A stretch of 64,000 bases of DNA, taken from contig OY755197.1 of NCBI GenBank assembly GCA_963576735.1, positions 7,638,501 to 7,702,500 of the forward strand, read 5' to 3'. This document shows, one piece after another, positions 55,944-64,000 of this stretch. Under the pieces are notes generated by a model that did not search any database, was not told where the DNA came from, and saw nothing but the letters and a program-made list of their open reading frames with translations. Position 1 is the stretch's first letter, and the number at the start of each line of letters is the position of its first letter. The DNA is from Bedellia somnulentella (taxonomy: Eukaryota; Arthropoda; Insecta; Lepidoptera; Bedelliidae). The translations under genes and the position numbers were made by a program.

Positions 55944-57197
55944 CGAGGGGCATGCCAAAAGAAACTAGATACTCAAAAATTATAAAATTGATTCTTTATT
56001 ACAAGTATCGATCTTCTATACACTTTTCCATACGTCTGAACCAATTGGAAAATACCTGTGACCACTCTTCTTTAGATGCCTCAGAAATCTCGGAATTATA
56101 GGCAACCAGCGCATCTTCTTTGCTTTCAAACCTCTTTAAAACAAGTAAAAATAACAAGGCGCTAGGTCAGGGGAATATGGCGGGTGAGGGAGAATTGACA
56201 CATTTTTCGAGTTGAAAAAGTCTAGTGTTCTGGCAGACGTGTGCGGCGCCGCATTGTCGTGGTGCCAGAGAAGGTGCCGGATTCCGGACTTCGGTCGCTT
56301 GTCACACCAAGCTGATATTTCTGTTGGAGCACAAACTGTCACATACCATTCGGAGTTCACCGTTCTTTCATTCTCTAGCACAACAGTAGCAATATGACCC
56401 GTTTTGCAGAAAAACGAGGCGACCATTTGTTTCTGTGTGCTTCGTGCACGGCGACATTTCGTTGGAGTTGGCTCGTCTTTAAAGCACCATACAGTCGACT
56501 TTCGCTTTGATTCGAGATCATAGTTAAATAGCCATGTTTTGTCACCAGTCAGTATATCATATACGTTTTTTTTCTCGCCTCCGTCGAATTTATCTACTAG
56601 GCACTGAATAGGCACCAATCCACCCGACGGTCTTTCTGCTCATCAGTAAGTTTGTGCGGCACCCATCTCGAACAACGTTTACGTGGTCGTGAATTATGGT
56701 TTGCATTGCTGCTGATCCAATTCCTAGTTCTCGCTCTAGCTCTACATATGCAATACGTTGGTTTTCGCGAATAAGTTTTTTCGACTGCACGATCGTTTTC
56801 TTGTGTGACCGCGTTTGGCGGCCGTCCTGTCTTCGCTTCATCTTCGAGACATCCCCGTCCTCTTTTAAATTCAGCAAACCAATTGAATACTGTTGCACGG
56901 GAACAAGCAGACTCAGCAAAAGTAGAAGCCAAAAGTTCAAAACATTCTTGAGGCTTTAAATTTTTAATGTCATAATAAATCATAGCGCGAAAATCACGTC
57001 GACTGAGCTCCATTGTTGCAAGTGAATTCCCGCCAGATTCTCGGAAAAATGATGCTCATTCAAATAAAAAATAAATAAAAGAAGTGTGTTCTATATACAA
57101 ATATGTCAATAAAAAACCAGCCTATAAGATGGTGTATAGCTTGCGAGTGTCAATTAAATGAGAAAAGAGTATCTAACTTCTTTTGGCATGCCCCTCG
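55944..57197 (-). mobile_element. mariner B
   Basis: Inverted ends CGAGGGGCATGCCAAAAGAA on both sides, with TA before and after. It carries a transposase with all domains still readable in three frames (see 56136-57013). It occupies the same site as mariner A, so it was present before the two segments diverged. Confidence 0.93.
56136..57013 (-). pseudogene. mariner B transposase, frameshifted, third catalytic Asp lost
   Basis: Starts MELSRRDFRAMIYYDIKNLK at 57013, then KPQECFELLASTFAESACSR, FNWFAEFKRGRGCLEDEAKT. It changes frame near GRPPNAVTQEN to AYVELERELGIGSAAMQTII and again to RWVPHKLTDEQKDRRVDWCL. The last part (56618-56136) is open: ILTGDKTWLFNYDLESKR (first Asp), LLWHHDNAAPHTSARTLDFF (second Asp) and PPYSPDLAPCYFYLF, where the third Asp of the DD34D triad is Tyr. 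At least two frameshifts plus this change make it inactive. Confidence 0.9.
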
Positions 57198-57207
57198 TAA
57201 TGTTAGT

Positions 57208-57300
57208 ACAAGAGAAGACGACCACGGAGGACACATTTAGACCAAATAGAGAGTGTGCATAAAAAGACAGGCGTTTGAATCATGAAAAATAAAAGAGCAG
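57208..57300 (+). repeat. LINE 3' fragment beside mariner B
   Basis: Same sequence as 52739-52850 (AGACGACCACGGAGGACACA, GACAGGCGTTTGAATCATGA), then cut by the element at 57301. Confidence 0.78.
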
Positions 57301-57805
57301 GAGGGCAATTCTCACACGGTAGATATTATATCACTTTAGATATTTATCACTTTTGTGATATTTTGCGATCTATATTTGACTTGAGCTATTCTCACTCCAT
57401 CCGATCGATATTTTTCTATTGAAAACCAGCCGATATGATGATATATATCAAAGGGTGATATCGTGTGGTCACGATCAGACGATATGATGATATTTGAAGA
57501 TGTCGTGCGAACGGTAGCCATTTTGTTTACAAATTTTGTTTGAATACTTATAGATAGAAAACTAAAATGTAGGTAAATATATTAAATGGATCATAGATCA
57601 AATAGTCTAAGAAGTTGTAAATAATATCTACTTGGATCAACGTTAATTATATTATTAAAATATAAAAATATATTATTTTTCCATAATAAAATTTCAAAAA
57701 CTAAATTCGGTTGTCGGATGGTCCATTTGGGAATTCAGACTTTGCTAGTTACCGGCAAAGTACACTTAAAGGAAAATTTAAACAAACCAAAACATATGTA
57801 AATAT

Positions 57806-59234
57806 CTTTGACTATGAACACTATAGACAGAGTCATAATGCAACGGGAGAGTACCTCTTTTAGATAGCAATATTTTTCCCTGTAATGTTGCGATCACTAG
57901 AAAACAATTACCCCAAAATACTATAATCACCATTCTAAAAGCTACTTTTTAATTTAAAATTGATTACGTCAATTTATTGTTTAATTAAAGGTTTACTGTT
58001 TACTATATTATTTCCTGCAATCATATAATTATACATACTTGCTCCTAGTATTATACAATCTTTTTTGTTTAATTTTACCATTTATACTGATGTTTAATAC
58101 ACCGTGAAATCTAAAGCATTGTACTAACTATCAGGGATGAATCTTCCCATGATTACGAATAAATTTTTGTACGGGACTAACTTTGTTACTGGACAAAAAA
58201 AAACAGCTGTTCCATAAGTGCAAGTTATGTAAATATCATACGGGTCATCATGGGTATAGTGGGGTCTATGTTTGTATTTTGAAAAATAAAAGACAGCACT
58301 ATTTTGTACATGAGTTTTATTGCATTATTTACTATTGACCTTTAAACAAAATCAGTTTCGTCTGAAAATTTCGAATTCATTCGTCTATTTCAGTCACATT
58401 TTTCAAAAGATGATGTATTCGTACATCTAAGTATTTTATATTTGGTTGATTTCCAATTGCATCTTCCAGTGGCCGCAATCCATTTTTCTCGTAGTTTCGG
58501 GTCTTTAGGAAAACTGTAATGAATACGAAGAAATTAAATAAATATAACAAATTTATTACTTACTAATTCCGTAGATAACAATTGGAAATCATTCAGCGTC
58601 GCTATAGCGCGACGAAATTCATAATATACTCACTCATTAACATCAGTTTACTAATTTGAAAATTTTACCCTAACGACAGGGACGGATGAAAACGTAAATT
58701 ATGGGAACACTGAGATACTGCATATTTTTAGGTTATGCTATTAAAAAATTGCTCAAAATAACTAAAGAAAATGCTAGTAATCTAGTTCAACGTAATTAAC
58801 ATTTGAATCACTTTTTTTCTGATCGCGCAATGTATTTATTATGTATTTATCTGTAGAAAAACATTAAAAAACTCACTCACTTGTGGAAAGTCAATCCTTC
58901 GATGTGTTTTACGCTGTGGCTTCCGCAGCCAAGCACGCTACACCCAACCATACCTCGCTAAACAATAACTTAATTAATGGAGTCTCTTTTGTCACAATAA
59001 CAATATACAAATGAATAAAATCTTTCTCAAAATCAAAAGAAAACCAAAATCGCTCACAAGTCGACGCTTTGTTTGTCAAGCTTTAAAAGCGTGACATCAA
59101 CAAAACGGGTTACGCGATAGAGATGACAATAAAGATTTTGTGTCTCTTTTTAACATATAAGAACTTAAATAAGGGCTTCTCTTTTTAAAATGGATGACGT
59201 AACATCGCTCTATCTATAGTGTTCATAATCAAAG
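57806..59234 (-). mobile_element. second P-superfamily-like element with THAP exons
   Basis: Inverted ends CTTTGACTATGAACACTATA and (reverse) CTTTGATTATGAACACTATA lie inside the 8-bp duplication GTAAATAT (57798-57805, 59235-59242). It carries THAP exons on minus (58390-58951) and nothing recognisable of the transposase core. The TIR sequence differs from that of the element at 13059, so it is a separate family. Confidence 0.83.
58390..58951 (-). pseudogene. THAP-domain fragment of the second P-like element
   Basis: Exon 1 (58951-58881, 71 nt): MVGCSVLGCGSHSVKHIEGL-TFH, donor CACAA|GTGAGT. Exon 2 (58513-58390) follows CATTACAG: FPKDPKLREKWIAATGRCNW, KSTKYKILRC, then a stop after a probable one-base slip; in the next frame VRIHHLL continues like the C-x2-H end of a THAP finger. 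CxxxxC, the N-F-P-K-D step and LREKWI are THAP features. Same exon 1 length and same phase-2 intron as 13400-13955. Confidence 0.8.
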
Positions 59235-59809
59235 GTAAATATTGACAAATTCAATATTCAATTTTTTAAGGTGCCTTCAATCGTGTTTGCCACAATTATT
59301 TCGCCAATGTCGAGTAAAAATATTGACAGATATGAAGACCTTTTCATATCTAAGATGACAGTTAAACTGACCTTTCGTTCAATTCATTCGCTTGGATCAT
59401 TGATTTCGGTCTTCGTTCTTTAATGTCTAAGGAAAAATTACTACCGTGTGCGAGAATACAGTTTCAATCTATCAATAGAAATATATTTCACTTTGTGATA
59501 TTTTTCACATGACATTGAACACATACAATTTCTATGATAGTAATGATATCGAACTTGCGAGAATTGCCCTCCAGGTATGAACGGTTACATACTGCGTTTC
59601 CGAAACTTTTAAACCAGAATATGATTATACCGAAAACTAACCACCTTTTTTTGAATTGTCATAATATTATTTCACTGAAATTTCACATACTATATTCATA
59701 CATTCTAGATTATCGTTTGACTTTTTTTTCTTTACTATCATTATGAATAACCAAACCACTAGAAGGATTCCCAAAGTATCAAAAACCAGATATACCTTAA
59801 TTCCGCAAT

Positions 59810-60399
59810 TGGCCTAGACCTCGCTTTTTTAACATACCATTTTTATATTATAAATCGATAAAGGACATCAAACTAAACAACTTTGCCCATGGAATGCCTA
59901 TCTAAAATATTGTAATTTACAAAAAAAAATAAAAATAAAAATTGTCGTACCTAGTTCAAACTGAGAATGTATAGAATGAGATTCCTTGCTTCAGTGAAAA
60001 TAAGAAATAAAAAAAAACATTTGATCTATGCTTTTCGCTCTGTAAACAAAAATATAACTTCTTTCGCTATTTTCCAGTTGTATTGATCGTCGTTGAAAAA
60101 TAATATCATGAAAATAAACCGGTAAGCGAGCGATTGAACTGGAAAATACCGAAAGAGGTTATGTTTTTGTTTACACCATAGATCAAATGTTTTTTTTTTA
60201 TTTCTTATTTTCACTGAAGCAAAGAATCTAGTTCTATACATTCTCAGTTTGAACTAGGTACGACAATTTTTAATTATCATTTTTTTTTGAAAATTACAAT
60301 ATTTTAGATAGGCATTCCATGGGCAAAGTTTTTAAGTATGATGTTCTTTATCGATTTATAATATAAAAAGGGTATGTTATAAAAGCGAGGTCTAGGCCA
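59810..60399. mobile_element. 590-bp palindromic MITE, TSD AT
   Basis: Two arms of about 280 bp, near-perfect inverted repeats from TGGCCTAGACCTCGCTTTT inward (CCCATGGAATGCCTATCTAA, GTAAACAAAAA). Copy A has the empty site CCGCAATATTGTTTG, leaving AT as a 2-bp duplication. ISL2EU-type elements make AT duplications, but this assignment is tentative. No ORF of interest. Confidence 0.9.
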
Positions 60400-61109
60400 A
60401 TATTGTTTGTCCGAATAATCATTTTCCATACATTTAATTCACAGATGTATTGAATGATGTCTACAAATTTTAGTTTGTAGACATCATTCAAGATGTTATA
60501 AATAAATATGTAGATTGTTTTCCCCGCCCCCCGCCCTTACATGCAAACAAGCAAGAATGCTTTCAACCAAGCAAGCAAGCATGCAAGCAAGCATGGAAGC
60601 ATGCATTTCAGGTGCTCGCTCCGCTGCGCTCCGTTCGCTCGTTTTATACATAATCTAACCTAACCTAACTAAATGTGACCTAACTTTTATATGCTAGCCT
60701 ATATAATGGCGTGAGTATATATATATGTTTGTATTTATGTACATATAATGTTTGTCATACCGGCGATAGGCCTGGATAGGGATAGGTGCAATTACCCACT
60801 TTACTACTCTGTATTCTGACAAAGACGAATTCCGTTGCCGAGTGGATAGCTTCTCGATACCCGCTGTTATACATAGTGTTGATTTATTATCCCATTATAC
60901 AAGTTTATCTTAATTTGGGCTAACTGGCTCTGTGTATAATATGTCTGTATATTTCTTATTTTTGGAGAAGATCTACAAAACCAACTGTGTTTTATGGCAA
61001 CACCTTTAGTCGCATTAGTTCTTTCTTCCTAATTTACTTTGTCATGGCATAACCTTTAATTTCATAATAAATTATTACATTGGAGTTAGTATAACCATAA
61101 CCCTCATGC

Positions 61110-61660
61110 ATGTTTTTGACAATCGTGGAAGCTCATTGGGTAGAACACCAGGCAGGCGTGGGTTTCACCAATTTGTCTTTTCTAAAGTTATATGTTTGGT
61201 ATATATATCATGGCTGTTAACGGTTGCGGAATACATCGTTAGGACAACCACATAGCTAATTTGTATTAAGTCATACATACATATACTTACGGCTATAAAT
61301 CCCTTAACGGGGTAGCCAGAGCTTTGGAATGAAAAATTCCTCAGCCACTTTTGGAAGTTGATTGGGGAAAAGATGGTAATAATAAATGTTTTTGGTGACG
61401 GGTCTCCAACCACATCGCCCAAAAATCACTTAATAAGCCCCTATACCCTTAGTCGCCTCTTACGATCACTCACGGGTAGAAATGGGGTAGTGTTATTCTA
61501 AGCCGACACTACACGGCTATTAAGTCATGTTACAGTGTATTCTTGCAAAACGGCGGCGATAGGCCTGCCCCTATCACGTGCGTACAATTTCCAATCAAAA
61601 TGTAGGTACCCTGAACACCAGGTGATAATGTCACGTGATTTTTGGAGCAAGAAAGGGTTA
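61110..61660 (+). repeat. SINE-2 copy in segment B, split by SINE-1
   Basis: Counterpart of 54640-55010: AATCGTGGAAGCTCATTGGG, AGGACAACCACATAGCTAAT, then the SINE-1 at 61275-61518, then CATGTTACAGTGTATTCTTG and CCCCTATCACGTGCGTACAA. Confidence 0.82.
61275..61518 (-). mobile_element. SINE-1 full-length insertion, TSD ATTAAGTCAT
   Basis: 244 bp bounded by ATTAAGTCAT (61265-61274, 61519-61528); copy A near 54860 has one unbroken TTGTATTAAGTCATGTTACA. This gives the exact SINE-1 borders: 5' AGCCGTGTAGTGTCGGCTTA and 3' GCCGTAAGTATATGTATGT on minus. Confidence 0.94.
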
Positions 61661-61864
61661 AATCTCACTAATTAAATTAGTGTGTTGCGATGAAATCCGT
61701 ATTGTAATTTATCCCTTCATGCGAAAGCAAGGTAGAGCAGAGGGCGAATCTCCGAAACCTTCAGATTCGAAGCTAGATCACGGAGGCAGTTAAATCTGTG
61801 CATTACTGAATTCTTCATTTTGAAATCCAAAAACGTATTATCTAGGTGTACGTTATTTGGGTTT

Positions 61865-62100
61865 TGCGTTAGGTACATCTAAAAATGACGGCCGTTGGGT
61901 CTCGAAGGTTCTGGAGTGGTGAATACGAACTGGACGACGCAGTGTGGGTACTCTTCCACGAGGTGGACCAACGACGTGGTGAAAATCGCGGAAAGCCGTT
62001 GGATGAGGGCAGCACAGGACCGGTCGTTGTGGATATCTTTAGGGGAGGCCTATGTCCAGCAGTGACGTCTATTGGCTGAAATGATGTTGATGATATATAA
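61865..62100 (+). pseudogene. RTE-type LINE C-terminal and 3' end
   Basis: Frameshifted remnants such as GAGGTGGACCAACGACGTGG, GCGGAAAGCCGTTGGATGAG, GGGAGGCCTATGTCCAGCAG and GTCTATTGGCTGAAATGATG: the C-terminal ORF and the ATGATG-type 3' tail of the common lepidopteran RTE element. Confidence 0.75.
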
Positions 62101-62104
62101 AATA

Positions 62105-62385
62105 ACTTGCCCAAATATGATACATATTAATCCGAAATACAGACATCAAGAAGGTACATATAATTATTGTGATCGGTTCCTAAATAAGAAAAACTAGACT
62201 CTACGTAGAGCAGACATATATAAATGGACTTTCATTAGTTTGTGTATTTCTTTCTGAAATAATTTCTTTTTATGTACTTTTGGGACCCCATTCTGCTTAA
62301 ATTGCAGGCATACCTTTGTACAAATGATACTCCTATCTGGCGATTACTATTATCTACCAACCTCAACGGAATTTAATCGCAAGAC
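62105..62385. other. spacer, nothing recognised
   Basis: AT-rich DNA without reading frame or repeat signature. Confidence 0.4.
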
Positions 62386-62503
62386 TAAGAAATCGTCATC
62401 TTTTCCCCATGCAACATCCAAAAGTGGCTGAGGAATTTCTAATTCCTTAGCTCTGGCTACCCCTTCTAGGGGTTTATAGCCGTGAGTATATGTATGTATG
62501 TAC
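62385..62503 (+). repeat. 5'-truncated SINE-1
   Basis: CATCTTTTCCCCATGCAACA, GGCTACCCCTTCTAGGGGTT, GCCGTGAGTATATGTATGTA-TGTA. The 3' half only. Confidence 0.85.
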
Positions 62504-62554
62504 TAAGAAATAAGTAAATTTGACCCAAATACAGATATAACCTTTCCTAAAATT

Positions 62555-62815
62555 TACATACATACCTACATATACTCACGGCCATAATTCCGAAAAAGGG
62601 GTAGCCAGAGCTTAAGAGCTATAAGAGCTTAAAAGCTTAAGAAATCCTCAGCCACATATGGAAGTTGATAGGGGGCAAAATAGTAGAAATAAATTACCTT
62701 TGATGATAAGTCTCCAACCCAATTTAAAAGCCCCATACCCTTAGTTGTCTCTTAAGACACCTGTGGGTAGAAAGGGGTACTGACATTCAAAGCCGGCAGT
62801 ACACGGCAAATGCTA
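62555..62815 (-). repeat. diverged SINE-1
   Basis: Carries TATACTCACGGCCATAATTC, AAAGGGGTAGCCAGAGCTTA with an extra AAGAGCTTAAAAGCTTAAGA repeat, CCCATACCCTTAGTTGTCTC and GCCGGCAGTACACGGCA. Resembles the 22585 and 1838 subfamily. Confidence 0.75.
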
Positions 62816-63149
62816 TGCTAAAATTTAATTACATATAAAGTGCGATTTTTTTATAAAATGTAATTGGGTACAGAGTTGTATTTTAAAGGAACTTACATGA
62901 GCAATTTAAAACGTGTGACATTGGAAACTATTTTGCCAGACAAGATAAACGCAAAATAAATAAAAAACGTGTTCTGTCCGTGAATGGTCGCAGCACTAAA
63001 CAACACCAAACAAAAGGAATGGAGACAATGAAATAAAACCTATAATACGGAATACTTTGCTGTTGCCGAGACGTGCAAAATAAACAGTCACCTCATCCCA
63101 TATATCACTGAAGTGGCTGTCAGGGGCTCTTAAAGTTATAAAACTTAGT

Positions 63150-63245
63150 ATATAAATACATATATTCACGCCATCAATTCCCATAGGGGTAGGCAGAAGT
63201 CGATCGCAACTTTGTACGATCCCGGCAACTGTATTGGGCTTTAGC
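63150..63245 (-). repeat. LINE 3' end fragment
   Basis: On minus: GGGATCGTACAAAGTTGCGA, TCGACTTCTGCCTACCCCTA and TTGATGGCGTGAATATATGT. Same LINE family as 15375-15725, reverse orientation. Confidence 0.75.
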
Positions 63246-63374
63246 TAGATACATAATTAAAAAAATCAATATACAGACATATTATACCCAAATCAAATCC
63301 CCAAACTAAATAAAAATTGTATTATGTGATACGAACTCTATGATATATTTAAAATTATGTTATACAAATATAAA

Positions 63375-63497
63375 TAAAATCCAAGACTAAGAAACAATCA
63401 TTTATGCTCATCACATTAATGTTGCTCTCAGCGGGGATCGAACCCGCAATCTCCGGACCGAGTAGCTAGTCAACTATCCTCTCGGCCACGGACGTCG
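63375..63497 (-). repeat. SINE-4, minus
   Basis: On minus: GACGTCCGTGGCCGAGAGGA, GCGGGTTCGATCCCCGCTGA (strong B box), GCAACATTAATGTGATGAGC, GTTTCTTAGTCTTGGATT. The best-preserved head of the family; the T stem is perfect but the acceptor stem is not. Confidence 0.82.
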
Positions 63498-63504
63498 GCA
63501 AATA

Positions 63505-64000
63505 TATATGTCGCAGGCGGATTGTATTATCCGCCGTTTTACATTACGGCTAGCCGTTTTCTAAAACAGCGCCGTTTTGTAATGCGGCGGTTCAAGCATT
63601 TTTATTTATTTATTTATTTATTCGTTGACCACCAACAGCAAACACAACAAACGTGGCACAGAACATACAATTGTTTTACAAAGCCAATGACAGGTGATCA
63701 CAATTACCGGTTCAAAACAAAAGAGGAACGAAATTAAGGCGGTTGCCCGCGAAAATACAGCAAGTACATTAGAAAAAAGAAAAAAATAATATTATAAATA
63801 ACGTTTAAAAAATACAAAGAAAAAAATTAACAAAACCAAAAGAAAGACTGTGAATGATGATACTATGATGATAATGAAGGAAATGTATTTAGGTATGTGT
63901 GTGTGTGTGTGTGTTCGTGTATGTGTGTATGTATGTTTTAATTATGCTTATACTGGTTAACTTTGACTCGTTTTAAATGTGTAAATGTAGCCAGATTGCT
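63505..64000 (-). repeat. LINE-like 3' end and TG microsatellite
   Basis: A small self-complementary zone GCCGTTTTACATTACGGC / GCCGTTTTGTAATGCGGC (63530-63590) precedes TTTATTTATTTATTTATTTA, a retrotransposon tail read on minus, with anonymous sequence beyond. (TG)n interrupted runs at 63896-63935. Confidence 0.5.

Larger units (their letters stand above)
57301..59571. mobile_element. DNA element with 13-bp TIR and 3-bp TSD CAG, hosting a P-like element
   Basis: Ends GAGGGCAATTCTC / GAGAATTGCCCTC with CAG on both sides. Copy A has the empty site (GGGCAGGTTTGGACGG), which fixes the borders. A 3-bp CWG target recalls some Harbinger elements, but no transposase supports that. The subterminal regions repeat GATATGATGATAT-type motifs. 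Without the nested 57806-59234 element and one of its TSDs it is about 830 bp. Confidence 0.87.
55921..61720. repeat. segmental duplication, copy B
   Basis: Second copy of 51418-55058, lengthened by a nested transposon (57301-59571), a palindromic MITE (59810-60399) and a SINE-1 (61275-61518), and shortened by loss of the part matching 53325-54060. The shared sequence is close but not identical. Confidence 0.88.

Overview
The window is eukaryotic, from an AT-rich insect genome that is very probably lepidopteran. It holds one spliced protein-coding gene, many mariner, hAT, Helitron, P-like and non-LTR elements, and SINEs ending in TATG/ATGTT microsatellite tails. Nothing bacterial (operons, ribosome binding sites, CRISPR) is present.

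The host gene lies on the minus strand from 34020 down to 5976. Twelve exons with canonical GT-AG borders and matching phases join into an uninterrupted 869-codon reading frame. The product is an RSBN1/KDM9-family JmjC histone demethylase (relative of vertebrate RSBN1/RSBN1L and C. elegans DPY-21), with candidate metal ligands H595, D597 and H697. The introns are packed with transposons. Exons 4, 7, 8 and 9 each have one or more decayed copies in a neighbouring intron.

1-5975 lies beyond the 3' end of the gene and holds SINE copies and featureless AT-rich DNA. Introns 11 to 2 (6353-23346) hold MITEs, a LINE, SINEs, a P-like element with a THAP domain, a Helitron end and a mariner. Intron 1 (24092-33809) holds a piggyBac relic, two hAT elements with 8-bp target duplications, a MITE and a miniature LTR element (TRIM). 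Upstream of the gene, 34.9-46.3 kb has a third hAT with a LINE nested in it, RTE fragments, three Helitrons and another LINE reverse transcriptase. 46.36-50.85 kb is a nearly intact two-ORF non-LTR retrotransposon. About 51.4-61.7 kb holds two diverged copies of the same segment on either side of a 200-N gap. They differ by insertions, including a P-like element nested in a 3-bp-TSD element. The end of the window is SINE and LINE debris.

Three repeat families occur throughout. SINE-1 is about 244 bp with a (TATG)n tail. SINE-2 is about 370 bp with a tRNA-like head and an (ATGTT)n tail. The third is the 3' end of a LINE. All three share a 3'-terminal CTCTG-CC-ACCCC/GGGG hairpin followed by a G-CGTGA motif, which suggests that the LINE machinery mobilises both SINEs. 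SINE-1, SINE-2, SINE-3, SINE-4 and R6 are labels used only in this annotation.
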